Assembly: GCF_900116445.1 (NCBI RefSeq) | Contig: NZ_FPBH01000036.1 | Coordinates: forward strand, 17,433-81,432 | Direction: 5' to 3' | DNA from: Paraburkholderia aspalathi | GTDB taxonomy: Bacteria > Pseudomonadota > Gammaproteobacteria > Burkholderiales > Burkholderiaceae | DNA length: 64,000 nucleotides | Shown here: positions 8,293-17,215 of the stretch, piece after piece | Position numbering within the stretch: position 1 is the stretch's first letter | How the letters are laid out: every line of letters begins with the position of its first letter | Notes under the pieces: generated by a model | Databases searched by the model: none | Seen by the model: only the letters and a program-made list of their open reading frames with translations | What the model was told of the DNA's origin: nothing | Program-made: the position numbers and the translations under genes

Positions 8293-9861
8293 ATGAGAAA
8301 GAAGCTCATCTGTCTGTTGGTGGCGGGGAGTTTGCCAGGCTTTGCCATGGCAGACGCCACCAGCGACCAGATCAAGGCGCTACAGGCCCAGCTCAACGCA
8401 CTGCAAAAGGAGGTGAAGCAGTTGCGTTCCGAGGTAGCGTCCAAACCGAAAGCGGCGGCAGCAGCCACCGCGGCGCCGGCTCCGGCTGTGGTGGCGGCGC
8501 CGGTCGACATCTCCTCGCCGGACTACGGCAAGGCCCAGGCGACGCTGACCAACGACCAGGTCGATTCGATGAAGCAGCAGATCGCCAATCAGCAGTTGAA
8601 GGTCGACTCGCTGGTGGACGCGGCGAACACGGGGCCGATCGCCGGCTTGTCGGTGACGGGCTATATCGATCCGACCTACATGTATAACCGCGCGCAGAGC
8701 AGCTCGTCGTTCCTGTTCGCGAACCATGAAAGTAGCTACAACTACTTCAACAGCACGTTCGGCGATCTGTACTTAGACATCAAGAAGACCTTCGGTGTCG
8801 GCCCGATGGCGCCGTCGGCCGAAATCACCTTGATGCCGAACCGCGGCAACGGCATTACCCTGCTCTCGAACGAGCACGGCGATATCGGCAACAACATCCT
8901 GAACACGGCCGTGGTCAATGTGCCGTTGACGGCGACCACGACCCTCGTGGCCGGTTTGATTCCGAGCTTCGGCGGCTATGAAGTGCAGCAATCGAACCAG
9001 ATGCTGACGCTCACGCACAACCTGTTGTACGACTTCTCGGATCCGGGCAGCTACATCGGTATCGGCGCGAACTATGCGACGGGTAACTGGGCGTGGAAGT
9101 TCTTCCTCGGCAACGAACAGTACCGCACGTTTGGCGCGACGACGCAGGTCGGCACCAATGCGCTGGGCGATCCGATCACGACCAGCAACAAGATCCCGAC
9201 CCTCACGGGACGAGTCGACTACACGTGGTCGAGCGCACTGGATGTGGGTGGCTCGTTCAACATCGGCCGTCAGACGCTGCCTAGCGCGATCGATAGCAAC
9301 GGTGTAGTCAGCTACGGCGTAGGCGGTCAGGCGCCGAGCTCGGGCGGTACGTTCTTCTTCACCGAAGCCGACCTGACCTACACGCTGGCTGATGTGCAGT
9401 ACAACGCCGAACTCGACTACGGTCAGCAGCAGAACGCCGCGTTCAACGGCGGCCAGGCACAGTGGTACGGCCTCTCGCTGCTCGCGCACCGCAAGTTCTC
9501 GCTGCCGGTGGTGGGCCGTATGGGCGTGACCGCCCGTTACGACCTGCTCGTCGACAGCAAGAATGGCGGCGGCGGTGGTGGCATCGCGTTGAATTCGAAC
9601 GGCATGGACACTGCCGACGGCTTCGGTATCGGCGCGGACTGCCTCGCCAATTCGAAGGCGAACGGCGGTCTCGGCTTCGAGTGCAAGGGCGCAACCCGCC
9701 AGGACGTTTCGCTCGATCTGTTGTTCTACCCGACCCAGCAGATCACGGTCAAGGTGGAATACCGCCACGACTGGGCGAACAAACAGGTGTTCCTGAAGAA
9801 CGACGGCTCGTACGGCAAGTCCAACGACCTGCTCGCAACGCAGTTCATCTACTCGTTCTAA
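8293..9861 (+). CDS. DUF3138-type outer-membrane beta-barrel protein (putative porin)
   Basis: Predicted exported beta-barrel, 522 residues. A signal peptide (MRKKLICLLVAGSLPGFAMA) is followed by a short coiled-coil-like stretch, DQIKALQAQLNALQKEVKQL, an Ala/Pro linker, and then alternating aromatic/polar beta strands ending in the terminal aromatic FIYSF, a hallmark of Bam-assembled barrels. The arrangement matches the Burkholderiales DUF3138 family, recalled from general knowledge. AAGGAG lies 6-7 bases before the ATG. Its place between potI and puuB suggests it is the outer-membrane entry for the same substrate; no transport role has been shown. Confidence 0.78.
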   Translation: MRKKLICLLVAGSLPGFAMADATSDQIKALQAQLNALQKEVKQLRSEVASKPKAAAAATAAPAPAVVAAPVDISSPDYGKAQATLTNDQVDSMKQQIANQQLKVDSLVDAANTGPIAGLSVTGYIDPTYMYNRAQSSSSFLFANHESSYNYFNSTFGDLYLDIKKTFGVGPMAPSAEITLMPNRGNGITLLSNEHGDIGNNILNTAVVNVPLTATTTLVAGLIPSFGGYEVQQSNQMLTLTHNLLYDFSDPGSYIGIGANYATGNWAWKFFLGNEQYRTFGATTQVGTNALGDPITTSNKIPTLTGRVDYTWSSALDVGGSFNIGRQTLPSAIDSNGVVSYGVGGQAPSSGGTFFFTEADLTYTLADVQYNAELDYGQQQNAAFNGGQAQWYGLSLLAHRKFSLPVVGRMGVTARYDLLVDSKNGGGGGGIALNSNGMDTADGFGIGADCLANSKANGGLGFECKGATRQDVSLDLLFYPTQQITVKVEYRHDWANKQVFLKNDGSYGKSNDLLATQFIYSF

Positions 9862-9877
9862 AACGACCCGCCTCATC

Positions 9878-9906
9878 GCGTGGCCCGGCTTTACCGCGGG
9901 CCACGC
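9878..9906 (+). terminator. Strong hairpin after the DUF3138 gene
   Basis: GCGTGGCCCG (9878-9887) and CGGGCCACGC (9897-9906) form a perfect 10-bp GC-rich stem with a 9-base loop, 16 bases after the stop codon. No T-run follows, so full or partial termination is uncertain. Confidence 0.55.
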
Positions 9907-9934
9907 GCCAAGGCCTCTTCTGCATGCTCTGCCT

Positions 9935-11227
9935 ATGCTCCGATTCTCAAACCAGCCTCACGTCGCCTCGTATTACGCAGCAACCGCCAACGACACCACC
10001 CGCCATCCCCCACTCGAAGAAACGCTCAACGTCGACGTCTGCGTGATCGGCGCCGGACTCACTGGCATCTCGACTGCGTTGAACCTCGCCGAACGCGGTC
10101 ACTCGGTCGCGGTGCTCGAAGCATCGAAAGTCGGATGGGCCGCGAGCGGCCGCAATGGTGGCCAGTTGATCGGCGGCTTTGCCTGCGATATCGATACATT
10201 CGCGAAGTTCATGCCCGCGAATGACGTGAAGCGTGTTTGGGACATGGGGCTCGAAACCCTGGATATCGTCAAGGAACGCGTCGCGAAGCATCAGATCGAC
10301 TGCGACCTGACCATTGGTTACCTGACCGCGGCGAACAAGCCGCGCGATACGGATGCGCTGCAAAAATGGCGTGACGAAGCGCAACGGCGCTTCGGCTATG
10401 ACCGTTTCAGTTATGTCGACGCCGATGGCGTCGGCAACTATGTTCAATCGCAGCGCTATCTCGGCGGATTGTTCGATGCGGACAGCGGCCATCTGCATCC
10501 GCTGAATTACACGCTCGGTCTGGCGCGCGCTGCGCGCGAAGCAGGCGTACGGATTTTCGAAGACAGCTGCGTCACCGCGTTGCGCCAGGAAAACGGCCGG
10601 CATGTGGCCGAAACCGCGCGTGGCAAGGTCAATGCGCAATTCGTCGTGCTCGCCTGCAATACCTATCTCGGCCAACTCGCACCGGATCTTGCCAGCAAGA
10701 TCATGCCGGTCGGCACCTACGTGATCGCCACCGAACCGCTCGACCCCGATCGCGCCGAAGCGCTGATGCCGGCGAAAGCGGCCGTCTGCGACAGCCGCTT
10801 CGTGCTGGACTATTTCCGCCCTGCCCCCGACAATCGTTTGTTGTGGGGCGGCAAAGTCAGCTATTCGACCTTCGCGCCGCGCAATCTCGGTGAAGCAATG
10901 CGCCGCGATATGTTGAAGACTTTCCCGCAGCTCGACGATGTCAAAATCGACTATGCGTGGGGCGGCTTCGTCGACATCACAATGAATCGCGCACCGCATT
11001 TCGGCCGGCTATCGCCTACCGTGTATTTCGCGCAGGGTTTCTCCGGTCACGGCGTGAACACTACCGGGCTCGCGGGCAAGCTGATCGCCGAAGCGATCGA
11101 CGGTCAGGCGTCGCGCTTTGATCTGTTCGGCAAGATTCGCCACCGCGACTTCCCCGGCGGCGCTACACTGCGCACCCCCGCCCTCGTGCTTGCGATGGCC
11201 TGGTATCGAATGAAGGACCTGCTTTGA
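9935..11227 (+). CDS. puuB: FAD-dependent oxidase, probable gamma-glutamylputrescine oxidase (copy 1)
   Basis: Predicted DAO-family flavoenzyme oxidising gamma-glutamylputrescine to the aldehyde. The 430-residue product carries the dinucleotide motif VIGAGLTG (37-44) with Glu62 closing the Rossmann beta-alpha-beta unit. The flavin loop WAASGRNGGQL (68-78) and the C-terminal QGFSGHGVNTTGLAGKLIAEA are typical of PuuB. The ATG at 9935 lies only 28 bases after the hairpin; no obvious strong ribosome site is seen. Its TGA shares its last base with the start of a second puuB-like gene. The aldehyde dehydrogenase (puuC) expected to act next is not in this window. Confidence 0.82.
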   Translation: MLRFSNQPHVASYYAATANDTTRHPPLEETLNVDVCVIGAGLTGISTALNLAERGHSVAVLEASKVGWAASGRNGGQLIGGFACDIDTFAKFMPANDVKRVWDMGLETLDIVKERVAKHQIDCDLTIGYLTAANKPRDTDALQKWRDEAQRRFGYDRFSYVDADGVGNYVQSQRYLGGLFDADSGHLHPLNYTLGLARAAREAGVRIFEDSCVTALRQENGRHVAETARGKVNAQFVVLACNTYLGQLAPDLASKIMPVGTYVIATEPLDPDRAEALMPAKAAVCDSRFVLDYFRPAPDNRLLWGGKVSYSTFAPRNLGEAMRRDMLKTFPQLDDVKIDYAWGGFVDITMNRAPHFGRLSPTVYFAQGFSGHGVNTTGLAGKLIAEAIDGQASRFDLFGKIRHRDFPGGATLRTPALVLAMAWYRMKDLL

Positions 11228-12549
11228 TGAATACACCGACTCCTGGCTTCAACACCCTCGACCACCGCGCGGATGCGCTGATCGCCAACTCCTACTACGA
11301 GGCGAGCGCCACGCGTCCGCCGGCCGACGATCCGATGCTCGACGGCACCTTGGAGGCCGACGTCTGCGTGATCGGCGCGGGCTTCTCCGGTTTGTCGGTG
11401 GCGTTGGAATGCCGGGCGCGCGGATTGTCGGTGGTGGTGCTCGATGCGCATCGTCCCGGTTGGGGCGCGTCGGGCCGCAACGGCGGGCAGACCTTGGTGG
11501 GTTTCGCGAAAGACGAGATCATCGAACGGCAACTCGGACTCGACGGCGCACGCGCCGCGTGGGCGATGTCGGTGGAAGGCGTGGCTCTGGTGCGCGAGCG
11601 CATTGAACGCTACGGCATTGATTGCGATTTCACCGCCGGCTATCTGACGGTGGCCACCAAACCGAAACGCGTGCCGGATTTGCGTTCGTGGATGGAATCG
11701 GCGTCGCAACGCTGGGGCTATACGAAACTCTCGTGGCTCGATACCGATGAAGTGCGTTCACGTGTCGCTTCGAGACGTTATCTGGCGGGCGTCTACGATC
11801 CGTTTTCCGGTCATCTGCATCCGCTCAAATACTGCCTCGGTCTCGCCGATGCGGCACGTCGCGAAGGCGCGCAACTGTTTGCGCATTCGCCGGCAATCGA
11901 AGTCGTGCGTGGTGCACGGCCTGTCGTGCGGACCGCTAATGGCGAGGTACGCTGCCGCTTCGTCGCGGCATGCGGCAATGCCACGATCGGTGATGTCTTG
12001 CCGGCGCCGGTGGCCGCGCGCATCGCGCCGATTGCCTCTTACATTGTCGCCACGGAGCCGCTCGGTCAGGCACGCGCGGACGCACTGATCAAAGGACGTG
12101 AGGCGATTTGCGACAACAACTTCTTCCTCGATTACTTCCGTCTGTCGGCTGATCACCGCGTGCTGTTCGGTGGCCGCGCGAGTTCGACCGGCGCGTCGCC
12201 CGTGCAACTCGGCGAGGAAATCCGCAAGCGCATGATCGGCGTGTTCCCGCAGCTAGGCGATGTGCGAATCGACTATGCGTGGGGTGGTTTCGTCGACGTG
12301 ACGCGCAATCGTGCGCCCGATTTCGGTTCGATCGATCCGAACTACTTCTACGTGCAGGGGTTTTCAGGTCACGGCGTGGCGTTGACCGGGATTGCCGGGC
12401 GCGTGATTGCGAAAGCTATGGCCGGTGAGACCGCGGCCTTCGATCTGTTCGCGCAACTGCGGCACGCACGCTTTCCGGGCGGCCCGGCATTACGTGGGCC
12501 GGCGCTGGAACTCGGGATGATGTATCACCGGATTCTGGAGTTGTTCTAG
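11227..12549 (+). CDS. FAD-dependent oxidase, second PuuB-like paralogue
   Basis: Second DAO-family flavoprotein, 440 residues, translationally coupled to copy 1 through TGATG. It has VIGAGFSG (48-55), WGASGRNGGQT (79-89) and the C-terminal QGFSGHGVALTGIAGRVIAKA. Many of the same blocks occur at the same spacing as in copy 1, so the pair looks like a tandem duplication that has diverged. A TTG at 11224 would add one residue; the ATG is preferred. The two proteins might form a heteromer or oxidise different glutamylated amines; neither is shown by the sequence. Confidence 0.78.
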   Translation: MNTPTPGFNTLDHRADALIANSYYEASATRPPADDPMLDGTLEADVCVIGAGFSGLSVALECRARGLSVVVLDAHRPGWGASGRNGGQTLVGFAKDEIIERQLGLDGARAAWAMSVEGVALVRERIERYGIDCDFTAGYLTVATKPKRVPDLRSWMESASQRWGYTKLSWLDTDEVRSRVASRRYLAGVYDPFSGHLHPLKYCLGLADAARREGAQLFAHSPAIEVVRGARPVVRTANGEVRCRFVAACGNATIGDVLPAPVAARIAPIASYIVATEPLGQARADALIKGREAICDNNFFLDYFRLSADHRVLFGGRASSTGASPVQLGEEIRKRMIGVFPQLGDVRIDYAWGGFVDVTRNRAPDFGSIDPNYFYVQGFSGHGVALTGIAGRVIAKAMAGETAAFDLFAQLRHARFPGGPALRGPALELGMMYHRILELF

Positions 12550-12612
12550 GCAGGCTTTCGAGCTTTAAGACGTGAGATCGGCCAGTGCTCCAACCACGAT
12601 AATTGCGTAGCT

Positions 12613-13107
12613 TCAGTCATCATCTGTCAGCAACTTGTCGAGAGGCACTCCGTGCTTGACGAACGGCGAACGGATCACGATGTAACTGAAATACTTCTCG
12701 ATGCCGAGATTGCGGTCGAGCAGGCGTTCGATCACTTCCTGGTAGTGACCGATGTCCTTGACGACGAACTTGAGCAGGTAGTCGTACCCGCCGCTCACCA
12801 GGTGACATTCGGTAATTTCGTCGAGATCGCGCACGTTCGCCTCGAAACGGACAAAGTCCTCGCGCCGATGGTCATGCAGCATGATTTCCGTGAACACTGA
12901 CACGATGCTGGTCACTTTCGCGACATTCACGTGCGCACCGTAGCCCGAAATCACACCGGCTGATTCAAGACGCCTGACGCGCTGCAGGCACGGGCTCGCA
13001 GAAAGACCGACCGCGGCGGCGAGATTCGCGTTGGTGATGTTGCCGTTCCTCTGCAATTCGGCGAGGATCTTGATGTCGATCCGGTCGAGTTTTGGTCGGT
13101 TGCTCAT
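12613..13107 (-). CDS. Lrp/AsnC family transcriptional regulator
   Basis: Predicted DNA-binding regulator of 164 residues. The N-terminal winged helix-turn-helix (KLDRIDIKILAELQRNGNI through CLQRVRRLESAGVI, about residues 6-55) is followed by the RAM ligand-sensing domain, with HLVSGGYDYLLKFVV and IVIRSPFVKHGVPL near the end. The frame is open to 13287, but the ATG at 13107 gives the standard Lrp start (MSNRPKLDRIDIKIL). It is convergent with the second puuB-like gene and 41 bases downstream of the first dehalogenase-like gene in the same direction. Control of the putrescine or dehalogenase genes is plausible, not shown. Confidence 0.88.
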   Translation of the reverse strand: MSNRPKLDRIDIKILAELQRNGNITNANLAAAVGLSASPCLQRVRRLESAGVISGYGAHVNVAKVTSIVSVFTEIMLHDHRREDFVRFEANVRDLDEITECHLVSGGYDYLLKFVVKDIGHYQEVIERLLDRNLGIEKYFSYIVIRSPFVKHGVPLDKLLTDDD

Positions 13108-13148
13108 ATCGTTCTGTTCTCGAATCGGCGGGCGAACCGGCTTTCCCG

Positions 13149-13874
13149 CTAAACGCGGGAAAGCTCCTCGTGATGCGCCTTGACGAACTGCGCCATGCTG
13201 GTGAACCTGAAATCGACAGAAGGCTCCGCGAATGTGCGCATCGTCGCGCCGAGCCCGCGCTGCTCGAAGCGCCGATGAATCCAGCATGAACGAATGTCTA
13301 ACCGGTTGGCTGGCTCATGATCGTGGTACATGCTGTCCGCGACGTGCAGGATTTCGTCCTTGCGCACGCCGAGTGTCGACAGCACGTCGAGCATATATTC
13401 AAAATTGCGGCTCGACGGTTTGTAGCTTCCCACATCCTCAGCCGTGACAACGACGTCAAAGGGCACATGCAGCCTGGCGCGGCTGTATGTGAAATTCTCG
13501 TTATCCACGTTCGATATGATGACCAGCTTGAAGTACTTCTTCAAATACTGCAGCGTACTTGCCGAATCCGGGAAGGCAGGCCAATTGCGGACCGAACGAC
13601 CATAGGCCTCCGCCTGCTCGCGCGTGTAACTGACGCCCCACTCCTCCGCTAGCCGCTTGTAGACCACCTCGAGCAGCCGGTTGTACGGCATGTCGGGCGT
13701 CGCGTTCTGCTGATATGACTCGTGGCGGGCGTGCGCTTCCAGCACCTGGTCGCGCGTCGATGGCGGGTCAAGCGATGAGACCAATGCTGACAGCCCCGCG
13801 ACGATGCCCGATTCCCAGTCGATCAGGGTGCCATAGCAGTCGAACGTCAGGGCCTTAAAATCCGTCAGCCGCAT
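13149..13874 (-). CDS. Haloacid dehalogenase type II-like hydrolase (copy 1)
   Basis: Predicted HAD hydrolase, 241 residues. The nucleophile motif LTFDCYGTLIDWE starts near the N-terminus with Asp12. VIISNVDN provides motif II (Ser) and SYKPSSRNFEY motif III (Lys). HVADSMYHDHEPANRLDIRSCWI supplies the acidic motif IV. The frame extends upstream to 13955, but the ATG at 13874 follows AAGGAG and matches copy 2. The next gene upstream is a paralogue of exactly the same length. Type II L-2-haloacid dehalogenase activity is the family label; phosphatase activity on another small acid remains possible. Confidence 0.8.
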   Translation of the reverse strand: MRLTDFKALTFDCYGTLIDWESGIVAGLSALVSSLDPPSTRDQVLEAHARHESYQQNATPDMPYNRLLEVVYKRLAEEWGVSYTREQAEAYGRSVRNWPAFPDSASTLQYLKKYFKLVIISNVDNENFTYSRARLHVPFDVVVTAEDVGSYKPSSRNFEYMLDVLSTLGVRKDEILHVADSMYHDHEPANRLDIRSCWIHRRFEQRGLGATMRTFAEPSVDFRFTSMAQFVKAHHEELSRV

Positions 13875-13978
13875 GAAGGGCTCCTTAACTGGGGTGTTCC
13901 GGCTTGCGCGGAACGCGCCGCGCCCGCACCGGCGCGGCAAATCAAACCGGCACAAAGGCCGGTAAACCTATCGACTAC

Positions 13979-14704
13979 TTACTTCTGCAGCAGCGCTTCC
14001 TGGTGAGCCTTCGCGAATTCGGCCATGCTGTTGAAGCGGAAGTTCACGGTGGGTTGCTCACCGGGGTTCATCGTTGCGCCGAAACCGGTTTGCGAATGGC
14101 GGCGATAGATCCAGCACGATGCAAGCCCGAACGCGTTCGCGGGCTTGTGGTCGTGGAACAGACTCTCGGCGGTGTGGAGGATCTTCTCCCTCCGGATGCC
14201 GCGCTCACCCAGCTTTTCCAGCATGTACTCGAAATTTCGCGGCGACGGTTTATAGGAGCCGACGTCTTCTGCGGTGATGATTGCGTCGAATTCGACCTGA
14301 AGCTTCGCGTTGCTGTACGTGAAGCTGTCATTGTCGATGTTCGACAGGATGACCAGCTTGTAGTGCTTCTTCAGATACTGCAGCGCGTTCGCCGAGTCCT
14401 CAAATGCCGGCCAATTGCGTATGGACTTGCCGTAGGCGAGGCACTCCTCGTACGTGAAAGGCACCTGCCATTCCTCGGCGAGTCGCTTGTACACGATCGG
14501 CAGCAGTTCCTGGTAACGCTTGGCCGGCGTGTAGGTCTGCTGCGACGACTCATGACGTGCGTGTGCTTCAAGAACCTGATCCCGCGTCAGCGGCGGGTCG
14601 ACGCGTTCGAGCAGCGGACGCAAGCCCTCGAAAATACCCGTTTCCCAGTCGATGAGCGTGCCGTAGCAGTCGAAAGTCAGTGTATCGAAGTCGGTCAGTT
14701 TCAC
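13979..14704 (-). CDS. Haloacid dehalogenase type II-like hydrolase (copy 2)
   Basis: Second HAD hydrolase, also 241 residues, with LTFDCYGTLIDWE (Asp12), VILSNIDN, SYKPSPRNFEYML and LHTAESLFHDHKPANAFG at positions equivalent to copy 1. The start is a GTG at 14704, chosen because GGAGG lies 8 bases upstream and the alignment with copy 1 begins there (KLTDF against RLTDF). The frame is open to 14761 with no better start. It is transcribed first, 104 bases ahead of copy 1. Conservation of all catalytic motifs in both copies suggests both are functional; the substrate is unknown. Confidence 0.8.
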   Translation of the reverse strand: MKLTDFDTLTFDCYGTLIDWETGIFEGLRPLLERVDPPLTRDQVLEAHARHESSQQTYTPAKRYQELLPIVYKRLAEEWQVPFTYEECLAYGKSIRNWPAFEDSANALQYLKKHYKLVILSNIDNDSFTYSNAKLQVEFDAIITAEDVGSYKPSPRNFEYMLEKLGERGIRREKILHTAESLFHDHKPANAFGLASCWIYRRHSQTGFGATMNPGEQPTVNFRFNSMAEFAKAHQEALLQK

Positions 14705-14731
14705 AGTAACGCCTCCAGTTGGTTGGTGAGC

Positions 14732-14757
14732 TAGACATAGTCTATTGGGCACGCCCA
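14732..14757. promoter_or_regulatory. Two adjacent short palindromes upstream of the dehalogenase pair
   Basis: TAGAC-ATA-GTCTA (14732-14744) is followed almost immediately by TGGGC-AC-GCCCA (14746-14757), about 30 bases upstream of the GTG start of the first dehalogenase gene. Both are perfect 5-bp inverted repeats and could be operators for the nearby LysR or Lrp regulator. This is position-based inference only. Confidence 0.35.
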
Positions 14758-14901
14758 GCAACCGTTACTTATGTGGTCCACCGCATCGGCAATCTCTGTT
14801 GCTCGTCCGCACACCAACAGCAGAATCTGCTGCTGGCTTCTGCCTGGCATGTTAGCAAAAGGCGATCGCTGAATACCTTGCTGCAGGCACCCAAGCAGGC
14901 G

Positions 14902-15783
14902 TTATCTCCGCTGCGGCCCAAACATCCGCGACAACGCGCGCGCAAGCTCCTTAACAGCGGCATCCGCCGTCGGACGATGCAGCAGCGCAATATCCATGGT
15001 TTCGATCGAAGGCAACCCGCTCTTCGATGTCAGCACCGCGTGATCCGCCAGCACCGCGCGCGCGGGCAGCAGACTGATCCCGAGACCATCGGCAACAGCT
15101 GCCTGGATTCCGCTCAAACTCGAACTGATAAAGCTCATCCGCCAGCGGCGCCCGAGTCCTTCGATCGCGTTGGTCATGTCGTCACGGTATAACCCGCGCG
15201 GCGGAAACGCGACGATCGGAATCGGATCAAGGTGGATTGAAGGGTTCTTCGCACTGTCGATCCACCTCAATTGCTCCGGCCAGCACGCAACGGCCTCACG
15301 GCTATTGCGCCGCTGCTTCACGAGAATCAGATCCAGATCGCCGCGATCGTAGCTATTGCTCAGGTCGCGGCTCAATCCGCTGGTCACTTCCAGCTTGACC
15401 TGCGGATGCTTGCGGTTGAACGCGGCAAGCATATGGGTTGTCGGCCCGCCGACGAAATCTTCCGGCACGCCCAGCCGGACCGTCAGCCCCACCGTCGCGC
15501 CCGAGAGCGCTTCAATCATTTCATCGTTGAGAGCAAGCATGCGGCGCGCGTAGGCGAGCAAGGTTTCGCCGGCATCGGTCGGACTCACGTCGCGGCTGCC
15601 GCGCTCGAGCAGCTTGTGCCCCGCCATGTCCTCGAGACGCCGCACCTTCTGGCTGATGGTGGACTGCGTGGAATGAAGCCGTGCGGAAGCCGCAGTGAAG
15701 GTGCCGCAATCGGCCACCATGACGATGGCCTTCAGCAGATCCAGATCGAACAACGGTGTACGCGCTTTGGCGTTGGGTTTCAT
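14902..15783 (-). CDS. LysR family transcriptional regulator
   Basis: Predicted LysR-type regulator of 293 residues. The winged HTH (about residues 12-70) contains VADCGTFTAASARLHSTQST and the recognition-helix sequence STISQKVRRLEDMAGHKLLER, split here across two overlapping quotes; the C-terminal part is the substrate-binding-like effector domain. It is divergent from the porin at 16053 across a 269-bp AT-rich interval and lies upstream of, and in the same direction as, the dehalogenase pair. Either could be its target. The effector cannot be deduced. Confidence 0.86.
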   Translation of the reverse strand: MKPNAKARTPLFDLDLLKAIVMVADCGTFTAASARLHSTQSTISQKVRRLEDMAGHKLLERGSRDVSPTDAGETLLAYARRMLALNDEMIEALSGATVGLTVRLGVPEDFVGGPTTHMLAAFNRKHPQVKLEVTSGLSRDLSNSYDRGDLDLILVKQRRNSREAVACWPEQLRWIDSAKNPSIHLDPIPIVAFPPRGLYRDDMTNAIEGLGRRWRMSFISSSLSGIQAAVADGLGISLLPARAVLADHAVLTSKSGLPSIETMDIALLHRPTADAAVKELARALSRMFGPQRR

Positions 15784-16052
15784 TGAGCCTCCAGTCAGAC
15801 GCCGTCATGCCGGATAAGGGCATACGTCTAATCAATACTATTCGATTTCGCACTGATATGCATTTGAACATTTAATTTTTGAATATTGGGTGACGTGGAT
15901 AACATCAAGCGATGTCGAAGCGGTGGCCACTCGACGGCAGATTACTCCGCATCGACATCAGACAAAAAACTCGAATGTGGGCGAAACGCGGCACGACGCC
16001 GCCGTGCCGGCAGAAAAAAGCGCCACAACGAGACACATACCCGGAGACAGGC

Positions 16053-17183
16053 ATGCAGCAAACGCAGTTGAAGAAAAGCTGGAGAAAACCACTCGCAGGC
16101 ATCGGCGCAGGCATGATGCTAGTGGGCACGGCAGGTGCGCAGTCCAGCGTCACGCTGTACGGAATCGTCGATTCGGGCGTGACCTACACGAACAACCAGC
16201 AAGGCCATTCGGCATGGCAGGCAACGGCCGGCAACGAGTCCGGGCCGCGCTGGGGGATGCTCGGAACGGAAGATTTGGGTGGCGGCCTGAAGGCAAACTT
16301 CCGGCTGGAAAACGGTTTCAACCTCGAAAACGGCGCGGCCGGCCAGGGCGGCCGGATGTTCGGCCGTCAGGCATGGGTCGGCGTGAGCGGCGACAAGCTG
16401 GGCGCGCTGACCTTGGGCCGCCAGTACAACACCGTCCAGGACATTCTTGGCTCGATCCAGATCAGCAATACGCTGGTCCAGTATTCGACCCACCCGTTCG
16501 ACAACGACGACATCAACAATACGTTCCGCACCAACAACGCGGTCAAATACGTCTCGCCGATCATCGCCGGCTTGCAAACCAACCTGATGTACGGCTTTTC
16601 GAACGCAACCGGCTTCGCTGCGAACAATAGCTGGAGCGCGGGTGTGACGTACACGCACGGTCCACTCAATGCCGGCGCGGCGTACGCACGTATGAATCAG
16701 CCCGCCAGCAGCGCGGCGGGCGCGGTCGCATCCGACAATTACTTTGCGTCTTCGGCCGCCGTATTCGGCACACATCTCGGCGCGGCGACGCGTCAACAGA
16801 TCTGGGGCGCGGGCGCGACCTACGCTATCGGGCCCGCCACGCTGGGGCTGCTCTACACAGGCACGGACTTCAACATGGCGGCCGGTGGCGCCCTGCGCTT
16901 CGGCAACTACGAGGGAAGCCTGCGCTACGCGCTGACGCCCGCGCTGATCGCGGCCGCCGGTTACACGTACACCCAGGTGTCGCAAGGCGACGCCGGCGGA
17001 CACTATCACCAGGCCTCGGCCGGTCTCCAGTACCTGTTGTCCAAGCGCACCGACGTGTATGTGAACGGCCTCTACCAGAACGCCTCGTCGCGCATCGGTC
17101 ATGCGTGGATCGACGGCATCGCAGCGCCCTCGTCGACGACTTCACAACTGGCGTTCGTCGCCGGCCTGCGTCAGAAGTTCTGA
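16053..17183 (+). CDS. Gram-negative trimeric porin
   Basis: Predicted general-diffusion outer-membrane porin, 376 residues. A signal peptide (ending GTAGA) precedes QSSVTLYGIVDSGV, the classic beginning of Burkholderiales porins, followed by RWGMLGTEDLGGGLKA and a terminal phenylalanine (LRQKF). The frame is open from 15912, but the ATG at 16053 follows GGAGA and places the signal peptide correctly. Just downstream come the DUF3311/symporter genes, so it may serve the same substrate. The 269-bp upstream interval, shared with a divergent LysR gene, is AT-rich around 15830-15890. Confidence 0.88.
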   Translation: MQQTQLKKSWRKPLAGIGAGMMLVGTAGAQSSVTLYGIVDSGVTYTNNQQGHSAWQATAGNESGPRWGMLGTEDLGGGLKANFRLENGFNLENGAAGQGGRMFGRQAWVGVSGDKLGALTLGRQYNTVQDILGSIQISNTLVQYSTHPFDNDDINNTFRTNNAVKYVSPIIAGLQTNLMYGFSNATGFAANNSWSAGVTYTHGPLNAGAAYARMNQPASSAAGAVASDNYFASSAAVFGTHLGAATRQQIWGAGATYAIGPATLGLLYTGTDFNMAAGGALRFGNYEGSLRYALTPALIAAAGYTYTQVSQGDAGGHYHQASAGLQYLLSKRTDVYVNGLYQNASSRIGHAWIDGIAAPSSTTSQLAFVAGLRQKF

Positions 17184-17215
17184 CGGGATACGCAAGACAC
17201 CTCAGGAAGGACCCC

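Noticed and set aside
8773..9876. 367-codon open frame antisense to the DUF3138 gene
   Set aside because: Arg/Val/His-rich translation without recognisable features; the sense strand has a signal peptide and barrel pattern.
16119..17102. 327-codon open frame antisense to the porin
   Set aside because: No protein-like features; the porin on the plus strand is clear.
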